Shown: positions 25,001-39,078 of the stretch, in pieces
Layout of the letters: every line of letters starts with the position of its first letter
How positions within the stretch are numbered: the first letter of the stretch is position 1
Assembly (NCBI GenBank): GCA_000231825.2
Contig: JH720295.1
Coordinates: 16,832-80,831 of the forward strand
Origin: Tetrahymena elliotti 4EA
Taxonomy: Eukaryota; Ciliophora; Oligohymenophorea; Hymenostomatida; Tetrahymenidae
Direction of reading: 5' to 3'
DNA length: 64,000 nt
Translations under genes and position numbers: made by a program
The notes under the pieces: model-generated
The model's database searches: none
Seen by the model: only the letters and a program-made list of their open reading frames with translations
What the model was told of the DNA's origin: nothing

Positions 25001-26689
25001 ATGTCTATTTTTTAGGATTAAAAGCTTATCCTGATTGAATAAGATCCCTAATTTATTCATTATATATTTCAACATAGGAGAATTTAACCTTGAATTCTTT
25101 ATATTCTTTGACTTCTTCGATTCTTTCAAAGAGTTTTTTGCAAATCAATTGGGTGATACCTTCAGACTTTCTGTCCCCTTACATTCTATTGATTAGAATA
25201 GATGAAATATATATTATTTTTAGATTACAGACTAATTAAAACACAAACAAAGAAAAATGTAAAATTATAAATTGAATTAAATTAAAGCCTTTTTTCTTAA
25301 ATAAGTCAATTTAGAAAAAAAGAATCTTTCAATTGTAAATTAAATTTTATTCAAAATTCATTCTAAATTTGTATGAAATTCTCTTATAGTTAAAAGTATC
25401 TATCAGCTTTTACTTGTTAAATTTGAAATTTTTGATGAAAAGTTAAGCAATTTTTCAATTACGTGTATGTTTTACCAGACCCAGAGGCTCCATATGCAAA
25501 AATAGTTGAGTTGTAACCTTACAGAACATAGTCCAGAAAGGGAGAAACTGAATCCTAAAAGATGTTTTCCTTTTATAAAACACAAAAATAAATACAGTAA
25601 GCTAAATGAGAATTTTATAAAAACATATGAAAATTTTTCTTTAAATTGGAAGAGTAGTAGATCTAATCATAGATTTATTTTTAGATCTAGTGATTATTAA
25701 TAGCTTTTTACTTGTTTGCTTAACTGTATTTATTACTCATTCAAGTAATGCTATTGTTTATTTATTAAATTTTTGACAAAAACTTAGCAAACAAGTATGT
25801 GAATTTATATGTATTTCTAATAAAATTTATTTTTCATTCATGTTCCTAGGAGATTTTATGGCAATACTTAAAAGCTAACATTTATAGATTAGTTAAATAA
25901 ATACATTTGTAGCAGATTCTTCATATACATGGTCAAATTCGAATGCTTAAGCAGGTTCTGCGGTGGATTTTTGATTGGTTTAGCTTTAACTTCTTTTATG
26001 TTTCATTGAGATAGATTATTCCTACTATTAGAAAGAAATATAAGATTTTGTAAGCAATCTGCATAAATAAATATATAAATGAATGAATATGTGAGAAATT
26101 ATAATAATAATTTCAAACAATAAATTAACTCTTTTTTACATTTTATTTGATTTGTATTGTTCTCTCATCCCAGACTTGTAATTTAGGTGGCAAATAATTT
26201 CTTTTATCTTAAAATTCTTGGCTAGTTTTAGGCCTAATCCTGACGCAAACCTAGTTTATTTTAATTTACATTTGTTTATTGATTATTTTTTATACACTTT
26301 TCTTTAAACGAGTCAAAATAAAGTGCAAAAACAGCTAATATAATTTTCTTTAAAAAAGCAAATTATTTTACACTTAATTTGAATTTCTCTGCACTTTCGA
26401 AACTCTTTTCAGATGGCTCTGTTTTGAGTACTCTTTGATATAAATCTCCTTCATTATACTACTCCCTTTTGTAGAAAAATAAATAATTATCCAAATAACT
26501 AATTAATGATAATATTATTTCAATTCATCCTAAAAAAGCTTTTTCGCTATTCAATCTAAATTATTTGTTATAAAAAACTTACAAATTAGGTTTCTTAGGA
26601 CGTATTTATCCCTCTGTTTTTAACCTGAGGGATTTTACCCCATTCTTAATCCGAATAACTAAAGGCTTGTTATCTATTTGTGTATTCAT
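22067..26689 (-). CDS. Kinesin motor protein (probably kinesin-8-like), about 1033-1053 aa
   Basis: Microtubule motor with an N-terminal head. Exons, in transcription order: 26689-26583, 26465-26372, 26250-26140, 26024-25905, 25569-25463, 25185-24677, 24595-24251, 24059-23124 and 22899-22067; phases agree and sum to whole codons. Exon 3 begins the motor core with [13 protein letters not shown]. Next come [13 protein letters not shown], the P-loop GASGSGKT (about 171-178), switch I NSLSSRSH, switch II VDLAGSE (about 323-329) and [20 protein letters not shown], whose SLGGNCRT wording resembles kinesin-8 (Kip3/KIF18/19). The rest is a coiled-coil-prone, Gln/Asn/Ser-rich tail. A 60-nt in-frame stretch inside exon 8 (starting GTATTAATT, ending AATAG just before KIKEYTGEL) is probably an intron. 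Kinesin identity is certain; the subfamily is a motif-level judgement. It shares a divergent promoter region with the first channel gene. Confidence 0.94.
22951..23045. other. G/C-rich inverted repeat inside a kinesin intron
   Basis: Within the intron 22900-23123, a G-rich arm (22952-22977, containing GGGGGTAGATTAAGGGT) pairs imperfectly with a C-rich arm (23021-23045, containing CTACCCTTATTTCTACCC). A second small perfect stem sits inside: GGTAGAT (23006-23012) against ATCTACC (23019-23025). The G and C runs are unlike anything else in the noncoding DNA of this window. Confidence 0.6.
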
Positions 26690-28478
26690 ACTGCTAATTA
26701 ATAAATAAAGGTATGAAATTTGTATTGTTATACTATAATTAACAATTAATTATCAAAGATTTATGTAAATTAATTAATTAATTAAATGATTTTCATTTTA
26801 AAAACTCTTAATTAGCTCTCAAGTAAATAAAAAGCAATTTAATTCTTGTAACAAAATCAGAGTTAAATATGCATCACTAACTCATTCATTAATTATCTAT
26901 TTTCTTTCTTTCTCTTTTCCAGTGAGCCAAATTATTTATTATTAATTAATTATTTCTGCCTTAAAATTCAATTCTACCACATGACATTAAAGATTTAGCT
27001 ACAATAATTCAATTTGCATCCAATATTAGCCAGAATTATTTATTGTCAATTCTAAAATAAAAATAACCTCTACCTAATATTATAAATAAAAATATTTTTA
27101 AAAGTAATAACTTGATTATTTCCATTACAAATATTAGATATTTAATAATTAAATTATTCTTAAATATTTTGAAGGAAGAATAAAAATTAAATTTTGTTTT
27201 AGGTCTAGTCGAATATAACTTAACTTTTCATCTATACTGATGATTATTAAATAAAATAGGTTTTAAAATCAACAAAATAAACCTTTCAACTATATCTAAT
27301 CCCTTGATTATTTATTTTATTATTAAGAACTTAAAGTTAAGCTTTAAGGTAATACCCACTCTTTAAGTCTAAATTTGTGAAGTTAAAATAAAGTTTAGAC
27401 TAATTTATAAGTTTATTAAATACTTTCAGTCATTCTTTAACTTTAAAAATCCCTCCGCCAATAACTTCAAATATATTTCACAAATTATCAATAAATAATA
27501 ACTTCTCCCTTTTTTCATTTAAAATTAATAAATTATTTTTACCTAATTCAATCACTTTCTTTACTTCTTAATTGATTTTCCATTAACAATTTTAAATTAA
27601 TATTACCTCATTTAATATTGCTACAAACCAACCACAATTTATTGTTCCTTTAATATCTAAATTAATTCATCTATTTTTTTCTATTTATTGCCAAATTTAA
27701 ATTATGATGTATTTATCTAATAATAGCCAATAAGCAAAACTAATCTTTTTGCTTTTTAAAATTATTATTTCTAATATTTAAATTTTTTAAATGTAATCCA
27801 TCTTTCCATCTTCTTATACAGTTCCATTAAAAATTAAAAAAAATAATTATTAAATCCAATTTTTAATCTTGTTCTTATTTTTAAATGAATAAAATTATTT
27901 TTAGAATGAAAAATCAATTTCAATTTTGAGATGGGAATATATTATATTATAATTTTTTATTTTTAATTCTGATAGCTGATTTCCTTTCTAATGTAAAAAG
28001 AAAATTTTTTAAAGCTTCATCAAAAATTGAATTGATTAAGATAAATTAAATTAACATTTAGTTTAATCTAACAACTAATTAGTTTTTGCCAATAATTAAA
28101 AATTGAGTTAACAATATATCTATCAAAATTTGATTTGCAGATTCTAACTAAATATTGATTTTTGTTATTATTATTTATCTAAGACCTACAAAAAATTGAA
28201 AAAAAGTAAGGCTTTGAAAAAATAAATTTCTGATGAAGAATATTATTAAAATATAATTTTAAGAAAATTGGTTATTTCTTAGGCAAGTTTTTCTAATGAA
28301 AGTTATTGGAATTCTAGATAGTTTTGCAATTATAAATAAATTTAACATTAAACATTCATTGACTTAAATTAGAAAATTATATTTATTTTTTACTTCTACT
28401 ATTGAATTTTTTTAATTAATTAACTCACTTTATTCTAATAAAAACACTAACACTAGTTTATTTGCTAGCTAGCTCATA
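26690..28478. other. Divergent promoter region, kinesin and channel gene 1
   Basis: About 1.8 kb of A/T-rich sequence between two start codons transcribed in opposite directions. I see no gene or clear repeat in it. Confidence 0.6.
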
Positions 28479-31400
28479 ATGGAAAATAATCTGCAACATT
28501 TAAAATCTAAATAAGAATCTTCCTTATGCATCTCTTCGTCTTTTGATAAAATCTCCCAAAGCAAGAAATCCAAAGGAAATATTTAGTAAGAATAGCAACA
28601 ATAAAATCATATTATTAATTTTAATCAAAATGACTTTAACAAAAATCAGAATAATTTATTATAAAACAATGACAATAATTTGAGCAAAGAGCTAGTATAA
28701 ACATCCCAAAGCAAGGAAAATTTAAAGGAATAAAGACTACATATATTTAACAACAAGCATTACTCTTAACAGCAAAGAGATCTTTTCAATAGCTATGATG
28801 CATATCAAATACCTCCTGATTTTTTCAAGGCTGATTAACATCGAGTAAATTCATTAATAAATTTGTAACTTAGCAGAAATAAAATGAAATTTTTCAGCAA
28901 ATTGAAATTATTTTCTTAATTTTTAATCTAGCTATCATTAAATTTGAATGAAAAAAATAAATTTTAATAAATAAATAATGTTTTAAATGCAAATCTTTTC
29001 TGAATTGAAACATTTTTGCTATTTTTATTAGTAGAAGTTTAATCATTTTTAAATTTAATCATTTATTTTATACTCTATCGATTAGTTAGCAAATACTGTA
29101 GGCCCAGAAAAGGACATAAATTAGATTAAGGAAGATGAGAATTTAGAATATTGTGAATGTTGTGCCAGATAAATTCAAAGAAATTAGATATCTTTACAAT
29201 GTAACATTTACGAATTGAGCTTTCTAGGGTGTGGCTTTCCTCTTTATTTTTATTTTTTGAAGCAGTGTATGATAATGCTTTCTATTTGTCTGCTTATTTG
29301 TGGTATATTTAATATTATTACTAATATTGTTGGTTCTGAGTCTTGTTAAAACTAATCAAACTCCTCATCAACATCAACAGATACTAATAATATTTCATAA
29401 AGCTAAACAGTTTGTATAGAGGGAGGATATTTTAGTTTATTTGCTCTAGGCAGAAAGCAAGATTAGGAAACGTTTATGCAGATTCAAGGATATCTGAATT
29501 TAACAGCTATGATTGCTATGATGATATTTTTGTAGTTTTTTAGAAAGTTATAAAGAGAATTAGCTCACAAATGTGACGATGAAGACATAGCAGCAAACGA
29601 TTACACAATAATGATAAGAAATATTCCATTAGATTTTGATGCCATCAATGATGACTATGATGAAGATATAAAGATTTTTTTTGAAAAGAACTCTTTGTAA
29701 GATAAATAAGTAGAAGTTGTTTCAGTAACTCTATGCTATAATTTAACAGAAATTAATGCTTTATAAAACTAAAAAGAAAAATATATAGAATAAAAAAAGA
29801 AATGTCTTACAACTATCTACAAAGTGTAAAATTAAATTAAAGAATACGATTATCTCATGAGTAGTTAATCAATGCAACTAACATAAAAAGAAACATAATC
29901 TTAAAATGGAGCCCCTCAAAATTAGAATTCAAATTCAAATTAGTTTAATTTAGGAATTGGACTTGGGCAGCAAGAAAGTTATTTTAATCAAATTTAAAGA
30001 GACAGTAATTTTTTTTTAATTTTTTTCTTTTCTTTTTAATAAATTTAAAAAATTAAAGCAATTGATGAAAATGTTGAAGTCAACTAAAGGCCTACTGAAT
30101 AAGAGGAGAACTATAAATCTAATTAAAAAACTGAAAATGGAAGTCCTATGTAACAACAGTCTGATTTAAGAAGAGATTATCTTAAGATTTTGACAAAGTA
30201 ATTCACTAAATAAAATGATAAATAAATTATTTAGCCTTTGCATCTCCTGCCTCAGTTTACCTCAGAGACACCTAAAAATATGCTTGAAATAAAATTTAGA
30301 GGAAGCAAAACCAGTAAAATTTCCATCAAAAAGCTAAAGGAATAACTCTATACTGAAACTAACAATCTGAAGATTATAGAATAGTAAATCACCTACATTG
30401 ACAAACAACATTAAGAACTAACCTAAAAACTCATGCAAGGCTAAGGAAAAGAGTTCATGAAAAAATACTTTACAGGTATTGCCTTAGTCTGCTTTAAATA
30501 TGAATAAGGTATTTTAAAATTTATTCATTTTTAAAAAGTAATCCAAAATAAATACATATTTAAATGGGGGAAAGAATATTAATTAGATAAAGAGTAATAT
30601 TAAAAATGGTTTAATTTATTAATAGACAAAGAAGAGATCATAGATCGTTACAAAACAGTCAGTATTTCGCAAAAATTAATTTCGAAAGAGAAGAACTTGG
30701 TTGAGAATTAGATGATTTATCATGGAAATAAATTAACTATTTTTTAAGCCCCAGATCCTAATGACATAAATTGGATGAATTTGCATGTTTCAAATAAAGA
30801 AAAAATTAAAAGAAGACTTATAGGATTTTTCTTATCTCTTGTTACATTATGCATTTGTGCTACAGCTATTTATGGATTTCATTCTTTCTAAGAATCTTAA
30901 GTTAAAGAAAAATAATAGAATCAAGATACTTTAAAAATGTAAATTATAACTTATGCCCTAGCTATCCTCATTAATATTCATAATTTTATTTTGTGTGTCA
31001 TACTACAAATCATTAATAGGTAAATTTTTATATAAATTCAAATATTAAGCAATTTTTTATTAATAAATGAATAGATATTGTAAGAATACTACTAGAACTA
31101 AAGATAATATCTTCTTATCAAAAAGCCTTTCTATTGCAAGATTTATTAATTCAGCTATTGTAGGATTTATTATTTAGCTTTACGTTTCCAAAAAATCTAC
31201 TAAACAAGAAACTCTCTTTGGTCCTGGTAAAATTTAAAGCATTCTTAAATAAATTAATTTTAAAAACTAAATAATTGACCTTATTATTATTTTATTGAAT
31301 CAACAGGTGGACTCGCTGACGATGCTAATTATTTTATGATTACAAATTGTATTTTACCCACAATAGCTTAAGTGGTTAATGTTGAATACTACATTCAAGC

Positions 31401-33151
31401 TTTTCTTAAAAAGATAGAAGAAAAAAAGGGTATTTAATCAGTAAGAACTCAAAAAGAACTAAATTCGTAATACTAAACTAGTTTTATCATTATTTATTCA
31501 TATTAATTTATATATATAATAGACTATCAGAAAATCCTCAGTTTCCTATAGAAGAAAGATATGCCTAGCTACTGACTACAATGTTTACTACTGCTTTTTA
31601 TTGTCCTATAGTTCCTATGACTATAATTTGGTCTCTAATATGTTTTATTTTGTAATACTGGATTGATAAGGTAGACAATTTTAAATAATAAATTAAAATA
31701 ATTAATTTTTAATAAAATTAAACTTAAATAGTACAATTTAATTTACAGAAGTTCAGTTAAATACAACATGAGCTCAGAATTGAGTTTAGAGATGACAGAA
31801 CACTTGGAATATTTTTTGCCAATTTAAAGTGTAAATAAAATTATTTCAAATATTAAAAAAAATCTTAAATATTTAAATAGCTTTCTACTTTAATTTTCTA
31901 CCAATATGCAAATGGTGGTCAATTTGGGGTAGCTTCAATTTTAGGTACAGTTTTGGGTTTTTTGCATGCCTTCTTACCCATGTAAGAAATCAATGAGAGA
32001 TTTTTCTATGTGAAGAATTCATAAGCTAATGCAATTGATTATGAAAGTGCATAGAAATACTTCATCACAGACTATAATAGAGAAAACCCAATATACAAAA
32101 ATCAAGCAAGATAAAATCATGTTCTTAATATGAGTATGAAAATTAACTCTTAAAAAGATTCTTTAAGAAGATGTGGAGTAAATATAGGTCACTAATCTTT
32201 GGATGATAGTATACAATCAAAATAATCTCACACTCCATAATAAAGATAAAGTATTTTTAGTCCTTAATTTGCTATTACTTAAGAAAATGAAAATCGTTTC
32301 TCTCATTTCATTAAGTATAATGAAGAATCAGAAAAAATCTCATCTATCTTCTAAATTAGTAAATTATTATTTAACTTTCATCAATATACTACAAATTTTT
32401 TTAAATCTTACTCCTATTTTTTACTACTCAAATGATTTTAAATAAATTTAAGTTTTCGCATCCTCAAAAAATTACAAAAATGAATTAAAATTTTAATTTA
32501 AAAAAATAAGGTAAATAATAAAGCGCTTTTTAAAAATAAGAAGAAAAAATAAACTCTTAAAGTTCTGCATACAAAAAATGTATAGTTCAAACAGAAATTA
32601 AATAGATAAGGAAATAGAAAAATTTTGGACTACTTGATGATGACTCATCTTCTATAAAATCAAGCGCTTAGATTTAAAATTAAGAAAATATGAAAATTAT
32701 TTACCCCTCAAAATTATATCTAATTAATGAATAAAACTCTTAACTTATATAATTTACACTTAAAATCAAGCCATTTATGTTGAAATTACCATAGAAATCA
32801 AATGAAACGGAATCTAGCCAATAACAGCCTTAAAAAAAAGATACTAAAATAAATAAATTACCTTAAAGTAAACATGTTAAAAATAGTAAAAGTATGTACT
32901 TACTTTCTGATTAAAGATCAGTTTCAAATCATACTAAAAATAGTCTCAGCTAAGGCACCAAAAATTAAAATCCCCCTTTAGAATTTGATAAATCTAAGTT
33001 TGAATAAGAAGACCAATTATGTAATTTAGGCTAATTAGGAAAATAAATGCAACTGGATGTTAAAAGCAATTACTAAGATTTTCCACTTAAAAATGATGAA
33101 GATTATCAATTAGATGAATAAATAGAAGATGCAATAAAAACTACTGATTGA
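28479..33151 (+). CDS. OSCA/TMEM63-like (CSC1-type) membrane channel 1, 10 exons, 1268 aa
   Basis: Exons 28479-28844, 29086-30004, 30059-30508, 30626-31019, 31075-31226, 31307-31466, 31523-31670, 31732-31830, 31881-32358 and 32511-33151; phases agree, 1269 codons. The family forms mechanically or osmotically gated cation channels. Evidence: an N-terminal membrane segment (MIMLSICLLICGIFNIITN), the cytosolic RNA-binding-like domain opening with NDYTIMIRNIP and closing with ALVCFKYEQ, and the hallmark APDPNDINWMNLHV just before a basic KRRLIGF and the pore-region helices. A further conserved block reads NPQFPIEERYAQLLTTMFTT. A Cys cluster, CECCAR, precedes the first helix. The core is flanked by an added N-terminal stretch of about 120 residues and a Gln/Asn/Lys-rich C-terminal tail of over 300 residues, so it is far longer than the usual 700-850. 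Tandem paralogue of the next gene. Ion selectivity cannot be told from sequence. Confidence 0.85.
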
Positions 33152-34161
33152 TTCAGTGGAAAAGCAGCAAACGAATTATTTATATTTATTTTAAAAAATA
33201 TTAAGAAATTTAAATGTTCTTGAATTGTAAAAAAAGTATTTAAAATATTTCTAAATTAAATTGTTGGTTTGTTAAACTAATAATTTGTTCATTTGTTTAA
33301 AAATTAATTTGAAGGATTAAATATGTTAAATCATATGTTAGTTATTCTTTGAAATTTAATAAAGATATTTTATTACAGTAGATTTCTTAAGTGGTTATGT
33401 AGCAAGCTAATTATTTAAATTCAACATTTATTTGAAAAAATATGAAGAATCGTTTTGTTTGAAAAAAAGAATTAAAAATTTTTAAATGTAAAATGAATAA
33501 TTTACTAAATCTTGTTTAAGGATTCATTTGAAAGAATAATTTGTAAGTTACTCTAGAACTCCAATTACCAATTGCGATATTTTATTGCTTAATTAATTGA
33601 AGAAATCAAAAATATAGTTTTGATTAATTTATTTATTGTTTCTCACCAATATTTGAGAATAAAAGAGGAATTATTATTTAAGATATTTGCATTAATTTTT
33701 GAGTGACAGTCAATTTTAATATAAAATTTGAAAGTAAGATAGAAATTAATTCCGAGTAAAAAGAAAGAAAAACTGGCCAATTTTAATTAAAATTTTTTCC
33801 AATTGAAATTGTGTAAATAATAGAATTCAATATTTAATGTATGAATTTTATTGAATAATCTATTAAATGTAATAAGTAAACTAATTATTCTGAAATATCA
33901 TTTTCACTTGTAAAAATATAGCTAATAAGTTTATATTTATGTATTTATCTACATCAAAATAATTCATTTATTTATAATTGTCATTCTTTCTAGTGTTTTT
34001 CTAAATGTTTTGAATTATTTAGCTTTACCTTTAATTAAATAGAACAATTGAAATATTAGTATATACGATTTTTGTTTTGTTTAGTTTTTTTTTTAATTTT
34101 TTGTGATTTTAGTTGTAGTTGATTGATTTATCGCATAAATAAAGTACAAGACAATTCATCA
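33152..34161. other. Intergenic spacer between the two channel genes
   Basis: About 1 kb, A/T-rich. No gene or repeat is evident; it must hold the 3' end of channel 1 and the promoter of channel 2. Confidence 0.6.
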
Positions 34162-37100
34162 ATGAATTAAGATATCTAGGAGAGCTAATTGGAGTCTTCT
34201 GAAGCATAAAATTAGGAAGAGAGTAATTATCAGTCAGAAAAACAGAATTAAGATTAGCAATCATAGAAATCTTAACAAGCATAGCATGATAATGATCAAG
34301 CTATTTAGTAGGACAAATTAAATAAATCTGATCATATTCATAAGTAAGAAAATCAGCTAGATTCAACACCGACAAGATAGAACATAAAAAGCAGAGATTA
34401 AATTAAAAACACAAGGAAACCTATTTCATCTTAGTAAAGGGCAATATTTAGAGGCTATGATGGTTAGAAAATTCCTCCTGATTTTGATAAAGCCTCTGAA
34501 CATCGCGTAAACATACATCTTCATCTGTGCATATTAATTATGATTCATCCAAATCCAAATGAATGAAAATAGATTTATGTGTGATTTAAGAAATAATAAA
34601 TTATCAATGAAAGTTGTTTAAATGAATTGAAAGAAAGTCATATTAATTATTAAAGCAATTTTTATTTTTTGAATAATTTTATTTGAAAAATGTTTTGTAA
34701 GAAAAATATGCTAATTTAAATGGAAAAACTAAACAATGCATAAGATACTTACTTAGTAATTTATTAATTTTTCTTAATAATTAAATAGCTAGCAAATTAG
34801 GTGGGACCAGAAAAAGATATAAATTAGATTTAGGAAGATGAAACTATAGAATACTGTGAATGCTGTGCTAGATAAATTTAAAGGCACTAATTATAATTGA
34901 AATGCAATATTTATGAGTTTAGTTTCTTGGGATCAGGCTATCCATTGTATTTTTTCTTTATTAAATAGTGTATAGTAATGCTAAGTTTAGTTCTTTTTAT
35001 ATGTGGAGTCTTCAATGTGATAACAAATATTATTGGAAGTAGTAAATGTTAACAATCTGATCAATAATAAACAAGTAACAATAATAATACTGTTAATTCT
35101 GATTAAGCTAATGTCTGTAAAGAAGGAAATATTTTCAGTCTCTTTTCATTGGGAAGAAAATCAGATTAAGAAACTTTTATGGAAATTTAAGGATATTTAA
35201 ATCTCTCTTCAATGGTAGCAATGATAATTCTTTTTCAGTGGTTTAGAAAACTCTAAAGATAACTTGATGCTAAATGTGATGATGAAGATATTTCAGCTAA
35301 CGATTACACAATTATGATAAAAAATGTTCCTAAAGACTTTGAAGCTATAAATGATGATTATGATGATGATATAAAAGATTTTTTCAAAACTAACTCACTT
35401 GAAGGAAAAGAAGTTGAAGTTGAATCGGTTACACTATGTTATGACTTAAGTGAAATTACTTAATTAGAATTAGAAAAATAATAATATATACAAAAAAAGA
35501 AAAAACATATACATAAAATTAACACATTAAAAAAAAAGATTGATGATATTTTCCAAGTAAGTAGTTCTTCGAATAATCTTTAAAGTGATTTAGAAAATCA
35601 ATAACAACAAGATGGAATAAAAATAACAAATCCCAATTTATTTACATAAAACGATACAAAATTTGAATAAAATATTTTCTAGCCTTAAAAAAGCATCAGC
35701 AATATTATAAACAAACAAAGTAATTTTATTGATTATTTTAATAAAAATTTAAATTAACTTTCTAATTAAAAAAGATTCTCCTAAAGATGAAAATAGAAAA
35801 TCAATTACTATCTTTGAGTAGTAAATATCTCATTTATTATTGCATTCATAATTGCTTTTTATTTTTATTTAGACAAAATAAATTTCATGAAGATGTGGAA
35901 TAAAATGAAAGAGAAAAAAAAGAAATATAACTATAAAATAAGTAATCTATCACAGAATTTCATTTAGAAAAGTATCTTTCATTTTGTTAATTGTTTATTT
36001 ATCTTTAAATAATGTATATTAATTTATTCTGAAAAGTCAAACTAGAAGAATAGAAAGGCCTAGTGGCATATAAAAGCGTAAGCACACCAATTTAAAATTG
36101 TAGAATCGCCTTAATGGTTTATTAACAGAAGAGGAAGTTAATTTGACTAAAACATAGCTTCATATCTAGAAGTTAGACAAGTAGCTAAAAACTCTAAATG
36201 AAAAACTTATGGATGGAAAAGGGAGAGAATTTATGAAAAATTATTTCACAGGAAACGCATTTGTTTGTTTCAGATATGAAAATGGTATTAAATAAATCAT
36301 TTATTTATTTTTATAAAAGTTTAAATTGATTGCCAATCAGAATTCAAATTAATTGTATAAGAGCTTTCTTAAATTTTAAAAGATAATTGATATTTATCAA
36401 AGTATTTTATTCTAATAATAAACAAAGAGATAAAAATGATTTTACTAAATTAAAAAACAAAATAAGATGATTTTATTAGAAAAAGAATGAATGAAAATTT
36501 ATTTTATTAATAAATATTTTGAATAATTTTGAAGATAAAGAAGAAATAATTGATAGATACAGACCTATTGGAATATCTGATAAAATTCTTTCTAAAGAAA
36601 AAAATTTAGTTCAGCATTAAATGGTATACAAAAGCAATAAATTAACAGTTATACAGGCTCCAGATCCTACGGATATCAATTGGAATAATTTACATTATTC
36701 ATAAAATGAAAAATTAAAAAGAAGGTTATTAGGATTTGGACTAACAGTGGCTTCGCTTCTTGTTTGTGCTTTTGGAATATACGGATTTCATTTATTTTAG
36801 TAGTCTGAAATAGACAATTAAAATGTTAGTAGCTTTAAAATATAAATAATTTCATCAAGTCTTGCTATTTTAATTACTATTTTCAATTTCATTCTCTTGT
36901 TTATTCTCTAAACAATCAGCTCGTAAAATTTATTTTTATTCTTTTTTTCTAATATTTTCTAAAGATTTTATTTTAAATTATAAAAAGATACTGCAAATAT
37001 TCAACTTAAACCAAAGATAATATATTTATAGCTAAAGGACTTTCAGTAGCAAGATTTGTTAATTCAGCTCTTATCAGTTTTATAATATAAATTTATGTTC

Positions 37101-39078
37101 AATCAGATAAAGACAAATAAACAGTTTTATTTGGTTAAGGTAACTTCCCATTAAATAATTTCTAATTTTTACTATTAAATATTGAGAATTTACATTCATT
37201 TAAATAAAGAAATATTTATTAATTCTTTTTAATAATATTCTTTTAACACAAAATAAGGTGGTTTATCTGAAAATGCAAATTATTTTATGATTTCCAATTG
37301 TTTTGTACCATTTTTAACAGAATTGATAAATCCTGAATATTACTTTTTGATCTTACTAAGAAAAATCGAAGCAAAAAAAGGTGTGGAATCTATTAAGACT
37401 CAGTAGGAATTGAATCAGTAAAATAAATATTTTCCATATTGATTAAGATTAAGTTCTTTTAAATAAAAATAAAGATTGTATGAAAACCCACAGTTTAAAA
37501 TATAAGAAAGATATGCTTAGATATTAATGACTATGTTTACTACTGCTTTCTACAGTCCTATTGTTCCTTTGACTATATTTTGGTCCCTAATAGGACTCAT
37601 TCTTTAATATTGGGTAGACAAGGTAAATGAATTTTCGTTGTTTTTTTCTATTGATCTTTATCCAATTTTTTAACATAATAAATAAAGTATAACTTGATAC
37701 ATAGAAGTTCAGTAAAATATAATATGAGTGCAGAGTTAAGTGTTGAAATGACTGAACACCTTGAGTACTTTTTACCCATTTAGAGTGTAATTAATTATAA
37801 ATTATTTTAATTGGTTTTTACTTTTATCTACCTCTTTATTTAGGTTTCCACTTTGATATTTTATCAATATGCGAATGGTGGTGATTGGGGTTTATCTTCT
37901 ATTATTAGCACATCAATAGGTTTACTGCATGCATTTTTGCCTATGCAGTTAATTAATGAGAGATTTTTCGAAATAAGTAAAGCATAAGCTAATACAATAG
38001 ATTATGAAGAGGCTTAAAAATATTTTATAACTGATTACAGTAGAGAAAATCCAATTTACAAATAAAAAGCAAGATAAACTCATGTTAAGAAAATGACAAT
38101 TAGAATCAGCAATTAGAAAGATTTTTTAAGAAGAAAATTTACAGGAAACGATGCAAATGAGAGCATTGATTCAAAAAATTCTAATACTCCTCAAATAGTA
38201 AATCTTCCTAAACCATCATTGTTCACAGCTAATGACAATTAGAAAAATAGCAATATGTTCTTAAAGCCATTTGACGATTAAGCCAAGAATATGTTTTAAT
38301 GTAAATTTTTCTTTAAAATTAAATAAAATATTTAATATTAAAATGTTTAGAAAAAACTTAAGAAACATTCCAAACAGCAGATGAAGATGCAGCTACATAA
38401 TTAGTTAATTAGTAAAATGCAAGTTCTAGTTAGAAAAGAGCTTTCTTTTTTGATGGAAAATATATTACAAACGAAACTAATTTGGTCTTAATTTAGGAGG
38501 AAATGACATAGTCTATTCATTCTAATTTAGATATGGTAAATTAAGTGTCTTAAAAATAAGATCCATAAATATAATACAACGACTCTCCATTAACATAAAA
38601 TAATATTTCTCCTCAAATTATTTACAGATAACCAAATTCAATAGATTTATTGATCCAAAATAAAGATTCATAATAAAACCAAAGAAAAAAAATTTAAATA
38701 CTTAAAATAAGTAAAAAATCTGATGAAATAGAATCTATTGAATAGCAGCCTATTTAGCCCATATGCTTAAATATAAAATTAGACTCTCACAGCCCTGTTT
38801 GTTTAAACGATAGTCCTGAAAATTAAGTAGTAACAGAAAGAGAGCTTTTAAGTTTTAAAGAGGCTAATAAGAAAAACAAAAGTTTTGATTAGAATTCTCA
38901 ATGCACAGATTAATTCAAACCATCTATTTTTAGCTAGTTTACAAATACTAATTTATAGAATAAATAGAAATATAATAAACTAAGATTATAACTAAGGCAA
39001 ATTGATTTTCTGTCTTAGTAAGAAAATAATCCAAATTTAAACCAAAAAGAACACATTATTTAAAAAGAAAATTAATGA
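34162..39078 (+). CDS. OSCA/TMEM63-like (CSC1-type) membrane channel 2, 11 exons, 1245 aa
   Basis: Tandem copy of the preceding gene. Exons 34162-34506, 34789-35719, 35873-35971, 36054-36284, 36535-36922, 36988-37139, 37258-37417, 37475-37622, 37688-37786, 37844-38300 and 38351-39078; phases agree, 1246 codons. Shared landmarks are PPDFDKASEHR at the end of exon 1, CECCARQI, NDYTIMIKNVP, NAFVCFRYEN, APDPTDINWNNLHYS, RYAQILMTMFTTAFYSPIVP and MTEHLEYFLPIQS. Four consecutive exons (152, 160, 148 and 99 nt) have the same lengths as in copy 1. An extra intron appears to split the poorly conserved cytosolic linker; exon 35873-35971 and its borders are the least certain part, since more than one frame is open there. 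The N- and C-terminal tails have diverged far more than the membrane core. Confidence 0.84.

Noticed and set aside
25506..25700. Plus-strand frame of 64 codons
   Set aside because: Antisense to a kinesin exon and its adjoining intron.
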